DNA of 64,000 bases, from contig JAKIUB010000002.1 of the NCBI GenBank assembly GCA_021647745.1, forward strand, positions 62,001 to 126,000. The letters are read 5' to 3'. Under the pieces are notes generated by a model. The model had not been told where the DNA came from and ran no database searches. It was given only the letters and a program-made list of their open reading frames with translations. Positions 32,777 to 40,949 of this stretch are shown here, piece after piece (within the stretch, counting starts at the first letter, position 1; each line of letters starts with the position of its first letter). The stretch is from Paracoccaceae bacterium (GTDB lineage: Bacteria > Pseudomonadota > Alphaproteobacteria > Rhodobacterales > Rhodobacteraceae). The position numbers were made by a program, and so were the translations under genes.

Positions 32777-34843
32777 CTATCGCAACGCCGCTTCGATATT
32801 GCCGCCGTCAACCGTCATCACATGGGCTGTGGTGCGCTCGCTGAGCGCTAGCGCGACAAAGGCGTTGCCAACATGGTGCGCTTCGACCTCGCGCTTCAGC
32901 AGGTTGCCCGCCATATAGGTTTCTTCGTCTATGCCGCGCGCTTTGGCGCGCTCGGCAACAAAATCTTCATCAAGCAGGCCCGAACGGATGCGGTCGGCGT
33001 TGATACCGTTGACCCGCACGCCCATTGATCCCAGCTCCAGCGCCAGTTGGCGCAGCAAAAAGAAGGTGGCGGCTTTGGGAATGCCGTAGGCGCCAAAGCC
33101 TTTGCCGGGATTGACCGCCTGTTTTGAAACATTGAACAATATTTGCCCGCCACGCCCCTGTGCCTTGAACACTGCCGCCGCCGCCTTGGCAAAACGCTGG
33201 TGCGCAAAGAAATTAAGCTCGAAGCTTTTGCGCAGGGTTTCGTCTGGCAGGTTGGCCATTTCGCCGGTCCATGCCGCGCCAGCATTGGAGACCAGAATAT
33301 CCAGCCCGCCAAAAGCGCGGATGCAGGCGTCAGTCGCCTGATCTTCCGCACCCTCGGCGGTGATATCAAGCGCGATGCCGGCATGGCCCGCGCCGAGGGT
33401 ATTCAGGGCCGCGTCCAGTGCGGATGGTTCAAGGTCAACGATGAATATATTGGCGCCAAGCGCGGCAAAGCTCTGCGCTGTTGCCAGCCCGATGGCCCCG
33501 CCGCCGCCGGTGATCATCACCACGCGGCCTTGCAGGGCAGGGGGCTTGCCCTTGCCGAGCTTGGCCTGCTCCAGCGACCAGTATTCCATATCGAACAACT
33601 GCTCGGGCGATACCGGATGAAAGCCGCCGCAGGCCTCGCCATTGGTCATTACGTTCATGTTTTGCGCGGCCAGATCGCTGGCGGCATTGGCTGCCTTGGC
33701 GTTGGCCGAGATGCCGACCACGCCGACACCTTCTATCCACGCCAGATTCGGGGTCGGCATCAGCATAGTTTTTATGCCGCCAAGGCGAGCGTTGTTGGTG
33801 GTGAAATAGTCGGTGTATTGCGCGATATAATCATCTACCGCTTTGGCCACGGCTTTGTGGCCACCGGCCATGATTTCGGCGGTGATCAGCACCGGATAGT
33901 TTTTGGTGCGGATCACATGGTCGGGTGTAGCTACCCCGCGGCGGCTGAGGGCGGCCAGATCATCCCGTGCGATAAACGCCTGCACATTGGCCCCCGTGCG
34001 CAAGTTCATCACCGGCATCGGGAAATCGCGGTTTTTGGTGAAGCCGGCATTGCGTGTGCCGATAATACCGCGCAACATTGGCAGGATTTCAGCGGCTTTG
34101 GCCTCCATCGCCTCGCTGCTGCCGGTTGCAACGGCGGGCACTTGGCCGCTGGTTTTTTGCAACCATGCCTCGACCTCGTTGGTGTGGGCGATCAGGCGGT
34201 CATAGCTCTCCTTCGCGCTGTCGCCAAAGGCAAAATGGCCGTGGTTGATCAGGATCAGGCCTTCGACATCGGGGTTGGCATCATAGACCTCGGCGGCTAC
34301 TTTTGCCAGCTCGAAGCCCGGCATGATGAAGGGCACGCACACCAGACGATTGCCGAAAATCTCTTTTACCACAGCTTCGGCATTGGGCAGGTCTGCCAGT
34401 GCCAGCATCGCAGAGGCATGGGTGTGGTCAACATACTTATGGGGCAAAAACGCGTGTAGCAGGGTTTCGACCGAGGGGTTTGGCGAGGTGCTGTCAAGCA
34501 GGTTGGCGCGTTGCAGGTTTACCATGTCCTCGTCCGACAGCGCGTTTAGCGCGCGTAGCTTTACCAGAGGGTCAAGGCGCACACCGGGCAGACCGGCAGC
34601 TTCGATGATGCCGAGATCCCAGCCGGAGCCTTTGACATGCAGCACCTTTTCCGGATTGCCGAAAATGTCCTGCCGCTCCAGCTTGCACGAGGTGTTGCCG
34701 CCGCCATGCAGCACAAGGTTTAGGTCGCCCCCGATCAGCCGCGAGGTATAGACCCGTAGCGCCAGCTCGCGATCAGCCGGGTCATCCCCTGCCGCATCCA
34801 TGAATTTCTTTGCGTCGCTGTCGTTCCATCTGTTAAGGACCAT
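32777..34843 (-). CDS. Fused class II aldolase / short-chain dehydrogenase
   Basis: A 688-residue fusion. Residues about 1-400 are a class II (fuculose/rhamnulose-1-phosphate type) aldolase, with H-G-G-G-N-T-S-C-K, the metal pair D-H-T-H-A-S-A, and N-H-G-H-F. Residues 441-688 are a short-chain dehydrogenase, with T-G-G-G-G-A-I-G at 445-452, a serine near 573 and Y-x-x-x-K at 586-590. Relatives are called rhamnulose-1-phosphate aldolase/lactaldehyde dehydrogenase. Here no rhamnose kinase or isomerase is present, while mtnA and mtnK are, so 5-methylthioribulose- or 5-deoxyribulose-1-phosphate is the likelier substrate (inference). The start at 34843 follows GAAGGG. Confidence 0.88.
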   Translation of the reverse strand: MVLNRWNDSDAKKFMDAAGDDPADRELALRVYTSRLIGGDLNLVLHGGGNTSCKLERQDIFGNPEKVLHVKGSGWDLGIIEAAGLPGVRLDPLVKLRALNALSDEDMVNLQRANLLDSTSPNPSVETLLHAFLPHKYVDHTHASAMLALADLPNAEAVVKEIFGNRLVCVPFIMPGFELAKVAAEVYDANPDVEGLILINHGHFAFGDSAKESYDRLIAHTNEVEAWLQKTSGQVPAVATGSSEAMEAKAAEILPMLRGIIGTRNAGFTKNRDFPMPVMNLRTGANVQAFIARDDLAALSRRGVATPDHVIRTKNYPVLITAEIMAGGHKAVAKAVDDYIAQYTDYFTTNNARLGGIKTMLMPTPNLAWIEGVGVVGISANAKAANAASDLAAQNMNVMTNGEACGGFHPVSPEQLFDMEYWSLEQAKLGKGKPPALQGRVVMITGGGGAIGLATAQSFAALGANIFIVDLEPSALDAALNTLGAGHAGIALDITAEGAEDQATDACIRAFGGLDILVSNAGAAWTGEMANLPDETLRKSFELNFFAHQRFAKAAAAVFKAQGRGGQILFNVSKQAVNPGKGFGAYGIPKAATFFLLRQLALELGSMGVRVNGINADRIRSGLLDEDFVAERAKARGIDEETYMAGNLLKREVEAHHVGNAFVALALSERTTAHVMTVDGGNIEAALR

Positions 34844-34887
34844 GTCCAAACCCTTCCATTGTGCGTTTGCTGCCTTAAAGCATATTC

Positions 34888-34916
34888 TTTGACAAATGTC
34901 AGCACATAGTGTCAAA
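34888..34916. promoter_or_regulatory. Inverted repeat in the aldolase/sorC divergent promoter region
   Basis: TTTGACA at 34888-34894 and TGTCAAA at 34910-34916 form a perfect 7-bp inverted repeat with a 15-nt spacer; TGACA-AA-TGTCA sits inside. It lies between the divergent aldolase/dehydrogenase and sorC-family genes. Each arm is also a consensus -35 box, so the repeat may be two facing promoters, an operator, or both. Confidence 0.5.
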
Positions 34917-34937
34917 TAAATAAAAAGGAGGGGCGAT

Positions 34938-35906
34938 ATGGCGATTGTAACGCGCAGGCGCAATGCAGGGCAGGTCAGTGGCGAGAGCATCGTGATAGAA
35001 GCCGCGTGGATGTATTATCATGACGGGCTGAACCAGGCCGAGATCGCCAAGCGGTTGGAGGTGTCGCGGGCGACGGTGGTGAACTATCTGCAAGAGGCCC
35101 GCGAAAAGGGCTATATCCGTATCAGTCTTGCGCCCGAGGTGTTTACCGGCCATCAGCTGGCCGAAGACCTGCGGGAGCGCTTTGGCTTGAAGGCGGCATA
35201 TGTAATGCCAAGCGGAGCCAGCGAGGAGGATTCGCTGATGCGCGTGGCGCGTGGCGCGGCGGAGTGGCTGCCGAGCCTGCTGGGTGCAGGTGACCGGCTG
35301 GGGGTTGCGTGGGGGCGCACGGTATACGAGGTGGCAGAAGCGCTCGACCAAAGCCGGATGAAGGATGTGACGGTCTCGCAGCTGGTTGGTTCCATGGCAA
35401 CGCCTTATGGCTTTACGGCTGAAATATGCTCGGCCCATATGGCGCTAAACCTCGGGGCGCGCTGCATAAATCTTCATGCGCCTGCCGTGCTGAGTGATCC
35501 GGCATTGGCGGAGCGTTTGCGTCAGGAGCCGATTATCCGCCGCCAGCTGGAGGCGCTCAGCCACTGTAACAAAGCGATTTTTGCGGCAGGTTCTTGCGAC
35601 CCTGACAGCCATGTTGTCGGCTCCGGTCTGGCCAGCGCCGATGATCTTTCCTGGTATGTGGCGCAAGGGGCGACGGGGGTTTTGTGCGGCCGGTTTATTG
35701 ATGCGCAGGGCTGCGCTATTCCGGGGGCGCTGGATGACCGGATGATCGGGGTGACGCTGGACAAGCTGCAGGGGCTGGATATGGGGCTGCTGGTATCTGA
35801 CGGGCTGGATAAAGTGGCGCCGATGAAGGCGGCAATTGCGGGGGGCTATGTGACCCATGTGGTGACTTCAGCCGAAACCGCCCGCGGAATGCTGGCGGAA
35901 GGTTAG
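34938..35906 (+). CDS. SorC-family sugar-phosphate-responsive transcriptional regulator
   Basis: A 322-residue regulator. The N-terminal helix-turn-helix (residues about 18-55) contains A-W-M-Y-Y-H-D-G-L-N-Q-A-E-I-A-K-R-L-x-V-S-R-A-T-V, the usual SorC/DeoR-like start. The rest is the SorC effector domain, with G-R-T-V-Y-E-V, S-A-H-M-A-L-N, G-V-L-C-G-R-F, and D-R-M-I-G-V near residues 255-280, which binds sugar phosphates in the family. ATG 34938 follows AAGGAGGGG. It lies between the aldolase and mtnA/mtnK, so it probably regulates this locus in response to a phosphorylated pentose. Confidence 0.9.
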   Translation: MAIVTRRRNAGQVSGESIVIEAAWMYYHDGLNQAEIAKRLEVSRATVVNYLQEAREKGYIRISLAPEVFTGHQLAEDLRERFGLKAAYVMPSGASEEDSLMRVARGAAEWLPSLLGAGDRLGVAWGRTVYEVAEALDQSRMKDVTVSQLVGSMATPYGFTAEICSAHMALNLGARCINLHAPAVLSDPALAERLRQEPIIRRQLEALSHCNKAIFAAGSCDPDSHVVGSGLASADDLSWYVAQGATGVLCGRFIDAQGCAIPGALDDRMIGVTLDKLQGLDMGLLVSDGLDKVAPMKAAIAGGYVTHVVTSAETARGMLAEG

Positions 35907-35922
35907 GGTGGGGTCCTGCGCG

Positions 35923-37023
35923 TTATGAAATTACGCGCTCGGGGAACATTGCTGCCAGCCCCTCGGGCGAGGCTTCGCAGATGCCGCGCTCGGTGATCAG
36001 GCCGGTTATCAGCCGGCGGGGGGTTACATCAAACGCGGGGTTGCCGCCCGGGGTGCCGTCGGGGCTGATCTGGACCGAACCGATACTGCCATCGGGCAAT
36101 TTTCCCTGAACATGGGTGACCTCGTTGTCATCGCGCTCCTCGATCGGGATTTCGGCTACCCCGTCTTTTACGGTCCAGTCGATGGTGGGCGAGGGCAGGG
36201 CGACATAAAACGGCACCCCGTTATCCTTGGCGGCCAGTGCTTTCAGGTAGGTGCCGATCTTGTTGCAGACATCGCCGTGGGCCGTGGTGCGATCGGTACC
36301 GACAATCACGAGGTCAACCTGCCCGTGCTGCATCAGGTGGCCGCCGGCGTTATCGACAATCAGGTGGTGCGGAATATCGTGGCTGTTCATCTCCCAGCTG
36401 GTCAGTAGCGCGCCTTGGTTGCGCGGGCGGGTTTCGTCTACCCAGATGTGGATCGGAATGCCGTCTGCCACTGCATGATACATCGGCGAGGTCGCGGTGC
36501 CCCAGTCAACCGTGGCCAGCCAGCCGGCATTGCAGTGGGTGAGGATATTCACCACTTCGCCCGGTTGTTTTTTGGCGGCGATCTGGCGGATAATCTCGAG
36601 GCCATGCACCCCGATCATCCGGTTGCGCTCCACGTCTTCGTCGTTGATTTCGAGCGCGCGGGCATGGGCTGCTTTGGCGCGGTCGCCAAGCGGCAGTGGC
36701 CGCAACAGCTCACGCATTTCATTTAGCGCCCAGCGCAGGTTTATTGCGGTCGGGCGGGTGGCGTTCAGCTCTTCCCATGCTTCGTCGAGGTTGGCATCCG
36801 AGGGATCGCGCCCCATTTCTGCGGCCATCGCAAAGGCGGCGGTGGCGCCGATCAGGGGGGCGCCGCGCACCCACATATCGCGTATCGAGGCGGCAAAATC
36901 GGCACGGCTGACCAGATCAACCACCCGAAACTCGTGCGGCAGCCAGCGCTGGTCGATAATCTGCACGCGGCCGGTCTCGCTATTGAACCAGATCGAGCGG
37001 TAATGTTTGTCGCCAACTTTCAT
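35923..37023 (-). CDS. mtnA: S-methyl-5-thioribose-1-phosphate isomerase
   Basis: Converts 5-methylthioribose-1-phosphate to 5-methylthioribulose-1-phosphate. The 366 residues contain I-R-D-M-W-V-R-G-A-P-L-I-G-A, T-H-C-N-A-G-W-L-A with the catalytic cysteine near residue 168, V-D-E-T-R-P-R-N-Q-G, V-G-T-D-R-T-T-A-H-G-D-V (active-site aspartate), and N-P-A-F-D-V-T-P. It is related to eIF2B-alpha proteins, but the Cys/Asp pair marks the isomerase. ATG 37023 overlaps the mtnK stop by ATGA, so the two are cotranslated. Confidence 0.94.
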   Translation of the reverse strand: MKVGDKHYRSIWFNSETGRVQIIDQRWLPHEFRVVDLVSRADFAASIRDMWVRGAPLIGATAAFAMAAEMGRDPSDANLDEAWEELNATRPTAINLRWALNEMRELLRPLPLGDRAKAAHARALEINDEDVERNRMIGVHGLEIIRQIAAKKQPGEVVNILTHCNAGWLATVDWGTATSPMYHAVADGIPIHIWVDETRPRNQGALLTSWEMNSHDIPHHLIVDNAGGHLMQHGQVDLVIVGTDRTTAHGDVCNKIGTYLKALAAKDNGVPFYVALPSPTIDWTVKDGVAEIPIEERDDNEVTHVQGKLPDGSIGSVQISPDGTPGGNPAFDVTPRRLITGLITERGICEASPEGLAAMFPERVIS

Positions 37024-38276
37024 GAGGTTGCCCCTTTGTTTATTTGTTTTGCGAGGTCGTTAACCTCTGAAATACCACCCATGCGGGCGCGGTTGACGAC
37101 AAGCTGCCGGCCAAGCTCAAGGCCCTTTGCCTCGCAGGTGGCGCGCAGGGTTTCGTCTGAAATTGTGTCATTTTCGGCGATATGGGCAAGGCTGAGCGTG
37201 CGGCGGATCATCTCCACACCGGCAAAGCCCAGGGTATCCTCCCAGATCATCGCCAGCTTGTGGGTCAGGGCCTGCTCGGCGGCCAGTGGCTGGCCCTCGA
37301 ACAGGGCTGCCTCGTATAGGATACCTGTGCGCTCATTGCGCCAAAGCTGGCTGAATTCGGTGGTAAAAGCAGCCCAGACACCGGCAATTGTTTGCAGTAT
37401 CCACGCCTGATATTTCGCATCATCCCCGTGCCCCGGTTGGGCAAAATAGGCCATCCAGAAATTGCCCAGCAGCATGCCGATATCAAATCCCATCGGGCCA
37501 TAAAGCACAAATTCCGGATCAATGACCCTGGTGTCGTTTTCGGTGACCATCACGCTACCGGTATGAAAATCGCCGTGCAGCATGGTTTCGGCGTTATTGG
37601 CGAATTTGGCTTTCAGGTGGTGGGCTTCGACCTTGAGGTCGATATCGCTGCGCAGGCGGGCGACGATACTTTCCAGCCCTTTGGTGTGATGGTTGCGTTC
37701 GGCGTCAAAATAGGGGTCGCTAAAGACCAGTGTTTCGGTGATGTCATTCAGCTCTACACTATCGGCAAACAGTGCGACATCGCGCTTGCGCCTGGCGGTA
37801 TCCATCGACAGATCAGAGCCGCGAAACAGGGTGCGGGCAAGGAACTGGCCAAGGGTATCGGCGAGGCCTTCCACCCGCTGGCGGGCCATCAACTTGTGGC
37901 GTAAAATCACATGCGGGGTGAAAAACTCCATGACGATGATCGCCTGCATTTCGTCAAAATGATAAACCTCCGGCACCAGCCCCGGCGCGCGGGCGGCTTG
38001 GCGGGTCAGCGCGTGATACTCAAAATAGGCGCGTTTGAGCGGCAGCGGCCAGCTATCGCCGACCAGCCGCACATAGGGTAGCGCCTGTTTGATAATCAGC
38101 TGCCCCTGCGGGCTGCTCACAATAAATACCAGATTGAGATTGCCATCGCCGACCTCGGCGCATTGCCACTGGCTTGTGTCGGCCCCCAGCCGTGCGGTCA
38201 GCGCGTCGATTCGCCCAAGGCGTTCGCTTATGGTTTCAACCGTTAATGGTGCGTATTTCTCGCTTTTCCCTACCAC
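37020..38276 (-). CDS. mtnK: S-methyl-5-thioribose kinase
   Basis: Phosphorylates 5-methylthioribose (or a related 5-substituted ribose) at C1. It has an aminoglycoside-phosphotransferase-like fold: L-I-I-K-Q-A-L-P-Y-V-R near residue 50, I-V-M-E-F-F-T-P-H near 105, catalytic L-H-G-D-F-H-T-G-S near 230, and V-I-D-P-E-F with the metal aspartate. I prefer the GTG start at 38276, which has GGAGG 5 nt upstream. The ATG at 38294 adds six residues, lacks a good ribosome site, and would lie at or before the predicted transcript start. MtnK is known mostly from some bacteria and plants. Confidence 0.92.
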   Translation of the reverse strand: MVGKSEKYAPLTVETISERLGRIDALTARLGADTSQWQCAEVGDGNLNLVFIVSSPQGQLIIKQALPYVRLVGDSWPLPLKRAYFEYHALTRQAARAPGLVPEVYHFDEMQAIIVMEFFTPHVILRHKLMARQRVEGLADTLGQFLARTLFRGSDLSMDTARRKRDVALFADSVELNDITETLVFSDPYFDAERNHHTKGLESIVARLRSDIDLKVEAHHLKAKFANNAETMLHGDFHTGSVMVTENDTRVIDPEFVLYGPMGFDIGMLLGNFWMAYFAQPGHGDDAKYQAWILQTIAGVWAAFTTEFSQLWRNERTGILYEAALFEGQPLAAEQALTHKLAMIWEDTLGFAGVEMIRRTLSLAHIAENDTISDETLRATCEAKGLELGRQLVVNRARMGGISEVNDLAKQINKGATS

Positions 38277-38318
38277 ATTATCCTCCGTTTTCATTAATCA
38301 TCGCCAGAAAACAGCAAA

Positions 38319-38336
38319 TGTCAATAGTTGTTGACA
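38319..38336. promoter_or_regulatory. Inverted repeat between mtnK and the ABC transporter genes
   Basis: TGTCAA (38319-38324) and TTGACA (38331-38336) form a perfect inverted repeat with a 6-nt spacer, between divergent mtnK and the ABC operon. Each arm is a consensus -35 box for the gene it faces, and AATCAT (38296-38301) gives a possible minus-strand -10 at 17-nt spacing. The arms share TTGACA/TGTCAA with the site at 34888, so a common regulator is possible. Confidence 0.5.
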
Positions 38337-38380
38337 AATGGCAGGAGGCATCGTTAGTCTCGTTTTCAAGGGGGAATTCT

Positions 38381-39898
38381 GTGCAGAGTACGGCTGTCGA
38401 AATCAAGGATCTGACCAAGGCGTTTGGTACCAACAAGGTGCTGCGCGGTATTGATCTGGAGCTGCATGCAGGGCAGGTAACAGCCCTGATGGGCGCGAAC
38501 GGCGCTGGTAAATCTACCCTTGTAAAGGTGCTTTGCGGGGTGCACAGCGCCAATGGCGGCCAGATAAAAATGTTTGGCGCGAGCTATGCGCCGGCCAGCC
38601 CCTCCGCTGCGATCGAGGCCGGGGTGGTAACAGTGCATCAAAGCATCAATGACGGGGTGATCCCCGATCTGGATGTTGCCTCCAACCTGATGCTTGACCG
38701 GCTGGCCAATGGCGGCGGATTTTTTGTTAATAAACGCGCGATCAGGGTCGAGGCGCGCAAACTGGCGGCGCTGATCGGGCTTGAGGTCGACATGCGCCAG
38801 ATGGTCAGCGACCTTGGCCTTGCCGACCGGCAGCTGGTGGCGATCGCCCGTGCCATGGCCCACAAGCCCAAATTGCTTATTCTTGACGAGCCGACCTCGT
38901 CGCTCTCGGCCAAGGAGGCTGTACGGTTGTTCGAGCTGCTCGACCGGTTGCGGGTGCAGGGGGTGGCTATTCTTTATATTTCACATCGCAGCTCCGATAT
39001 CCGGCGGATCGCGGACCGGATTGTGGCCATGCGCGATGGCCGGATATCGGGGGTATTTGAAGGGGTATCGCTGGACTATGAGGGTGCGGTAAAGGCGATG
39101 CTCGGGCATAGTATGAGCGAGATAAGCCTTGATATACCGATGCCCGGCGCGCCGGTGCTGCGGCTGGGGGATATAGCGCTTTTGCCTGAATCAGAGCCGT
39201 TTTCGCTCGATCTGCATGATGGCGAGGTGGTAGCGATTACCGGTCTGGTGGGCAGTGGAAAGTCGGCGCTGGCCGAGGTTATTTTTGGCTTGGCAAAACC
39301 GGCGGCTGGCCATATGGAGCTGCGGGGCGCGCCCTATGCGCCGCGCCATCAGGCGGCAGCGATTGCGGCGGGGGTGTTTCAGGCGCCAAAAGACCGCGCC
39401 AGCAATGCGGTGATACAAGGGTTTGATATTACCAAAAATATCACACTTCCCTTTAGTAAGCGCCACAGCAAAATGGGGCTGCTCAGTCGCCAGAGCGAGC
39501 GCACCACCGCCCAGCGCATGGTGCAGGAGCTGGGGATTGTGTGCCAGCATGTGACAGACGATATCGGCTCGCTATCGGGAGGCAATCAGCAAAAGACTAT
39601 GGTGGGCCGCTGGATGGCTGAAGATGCCAATGTGCTGGTGCTGGACGAACCTTTTCAGGGCGTGGATATAAAAGCACGGCGTGATATTGGCGCCAAAATA
39701 AGGGCAACTGCCAAGGGGCGGGCTACGGTGGTGATGGTGGCTGAAATGGACGAAGCGGTGGAAATCGCCGACCGGATTATCGTGATGGCCGACCATACGA
39801 TCAAGGGCGACCATCGCAACGAAAACATTGATTTGAATATGGTGCTGGCGCAGGTCGCCGGCAGCAGCGAGACAAGTGGACATATAAATGCAGGCTGA
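38381..39898 (+). CDS. Sugar ABC transporter ATP-binding protein (RbsA-like, two ATPase domains)
   Basis: Tandem ATPase of a ribose-type importer. The start is GTG 38381, six bases after AAGGGGG. An in-frame ATG at 38318 would overlap the operator-like repeat. The 505 residues hold a first ATPase with Walker A G-A-N-G-A-G-K-S-T near residue 37, L-G-L-A-D-R-Q signature region and Walker B L-L-I-L-D-E-P near 165. The second has G-L-V-G-S-G-K-S-A near 288, the signature L-S-G-G-N-Q-Q near 402, and L-V-L-D-E-P near 423. It overlaps the permease gene by 11 nt. Confidence 0.93.
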   Translation: MQSTAVEIKDLTKAFGTNKVLRGIDLELHAGQVTALMGANGAGKSTLVKVLCGVHSANGGQIKMFGASYAPASPSAAIEAGVVTVHQSINDGVIPDLDVASNLMLDRLANGGGFFVNKRAIRVEARKLAALIGLEVDMRQMVSDLGLADRQLVAIARAMAHKPKLLILDEPTSSLSAKEAVRLFELLDRLRVQGVAILYISHRSSDIRRIADRIVAMRDGRISGVFEGVSLDYEGAVKAMLGHSMSEISLDIPMPGAPVLRLGDIALLPESEPFSLDLHDGEVVAITGLVGSGKSALAEVIFGLAKPAAGHMELRGAPYAPRHQAAAIAAGVFQAPKDRASNAVIQGFDITKNITLPFSKRHSKMGLLSRQSERTTAQRMVQELGIVCQHVTDDIGSLSGGNQQKTMVGRWMAEDANVLVLDEPFQGVDIKARRDIGAKIRATAKGRATVVMVAEMDEAVEIADRIIVMADHTIKGDHRNENIDLNMVLAQVAGSSETSGHINAG

Positions 39899-40916
39899 CA
39901 CCCATAAACGCGCAAAACCGACGCCGGTGGAGCTGGCGATCAAATTCGGCTTTATCGCTCTTTTGATTGCTATGGTGCTTTTTTTCAGCGCTTTTGCCGA
40001 AAATTTCGCGACCCCGTTTAGTGCGGTTTTTATCTTTCAATCTGTGGCGATCACCGGCATTCTGGCGCTGGGCGTCACGGTAACACTGGTGGTGGACGGC
40101 TTTGATCTGTCAATCGGGTCTACCGCGACCTCGGCGCTTATGCTTTCTTCCTATGTGATGGTGGTATGGGAGCTAAACGCCTTTTGGGCGGTGCTTTTCT
40201 GCCTGATCATGGGGGCGGCTGTCGGGCTGGTGAACGGGCTTTTGATTGTTAAAATGAAGGTGCCTGATTTGCTGGCCACCTTGGGCATGATGTTTTTACT
40301 GGTCGGCATCCAGCGCATTCCGACCGAGGGGCGCTCTATTTCCACCGGTATGATCATGCCTGACGGGCGCGTAACCGAAGGCGTGTTTTCACCCAATTTT
40401 CTCTATCTAGGCCGCAACAAGTTCGACTTTTTCATTGATAACCTGATACCGGTTTCGGTGGTGGTATTGCTGGTGATCGGCTTTATCGTCTGGGCGTTCA
40501 TGGAGCTGACCCGCCACGGGCGCTTGATGTATGCGATCGGCTCGAACGAGCGCGCGGCCGAGTTGGCGGGCACCAATGTCAACCGCTACAAGGTGCTGGC
40601 TTATATGATATCGGGGGTGCTGGCTTCGGTTGGCGGGATTTTACTGGCGGCACGGCTGGGGCGTGGCGATATCGCTTCGGGCAACAATCTGTTGCTTGAC
40701 TCGGTGGCCGCCGCGCTCATCGGTTTTGCCGTATTGGGGGCGGCCAAGCCTAATGCTTTTGGCACCATTATCGGTGCGCTTTTCATCGGGATATTGCTGC
40801 AAGGCCTGACCATGATGAACGCGCCTTATTATACTCAAGATTTCGTCAAGGGGGCGGTTTTGGTCGTTGCCCTTGTGTTTACCTTCGCGCTCTCGAAGCG
40901 CGGCGGGGCCCATTAG
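39888..40916 (+). CDS. Sugar ABC transporter permease (RbsC-like)
   Basis: Membrane subunit of the same importer. The 342 residues have about nine hydrophobic segments. The family motifs G-I-L-A-L-G-V-T, V-D-G-F-D-L-S-I-G-S near residue 64-73, and I-G-S-N-E-R-A-A-E-L-A-G-T-N-V (the loop that contacts the ATPase) are visible, and the end is basic. Only one permease gene is present, so a homodimer is expected, as in ribose importers. ATG 39888 lies within the ATPase gene end. Confidence 0.92.
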   Translation: MQADTHKRAKPTPVELAIKFGFIALLIAMVLFFSAFAENFATPFSAVFIFQSVAITGILALGVTVTLVVDGFDLSIGSTATSALMLSSYVMVVWELNAFWAVLFCLIMGAAVGLVNGLLIVKMKVPDLLATLGMMFLLVGIQRIPTEGRSISTGMIMPDGRVTEGVFSPNFLYLGRNKFDFFIDNLIPVSVVVLLVIGFIVWAFMELTRHGRLMYAIGSNERAAELAGTNVNRYKVLAYMISGVLASVGGILLAARLGRGDIASGNNLLLDSVAAALIGFAVLGAAKPNAFGTIIGALFIGILLQGLTMMNAPYYTQDFVKGAVLVVALVFTFALSKRGGAH

Positions 40917-40949
40917 AGGCCATATGTTTAACCAACTGGGAGAAGTAAA

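Noticed and set aside
33143..34459. A 438-codon plus-strand frame within the aldolase/dehydrogenase gene
   Set aside because: Fully antisense to a gene with clear catalytic motifs; composition and lack of a ribosome site mark it as a shadow.
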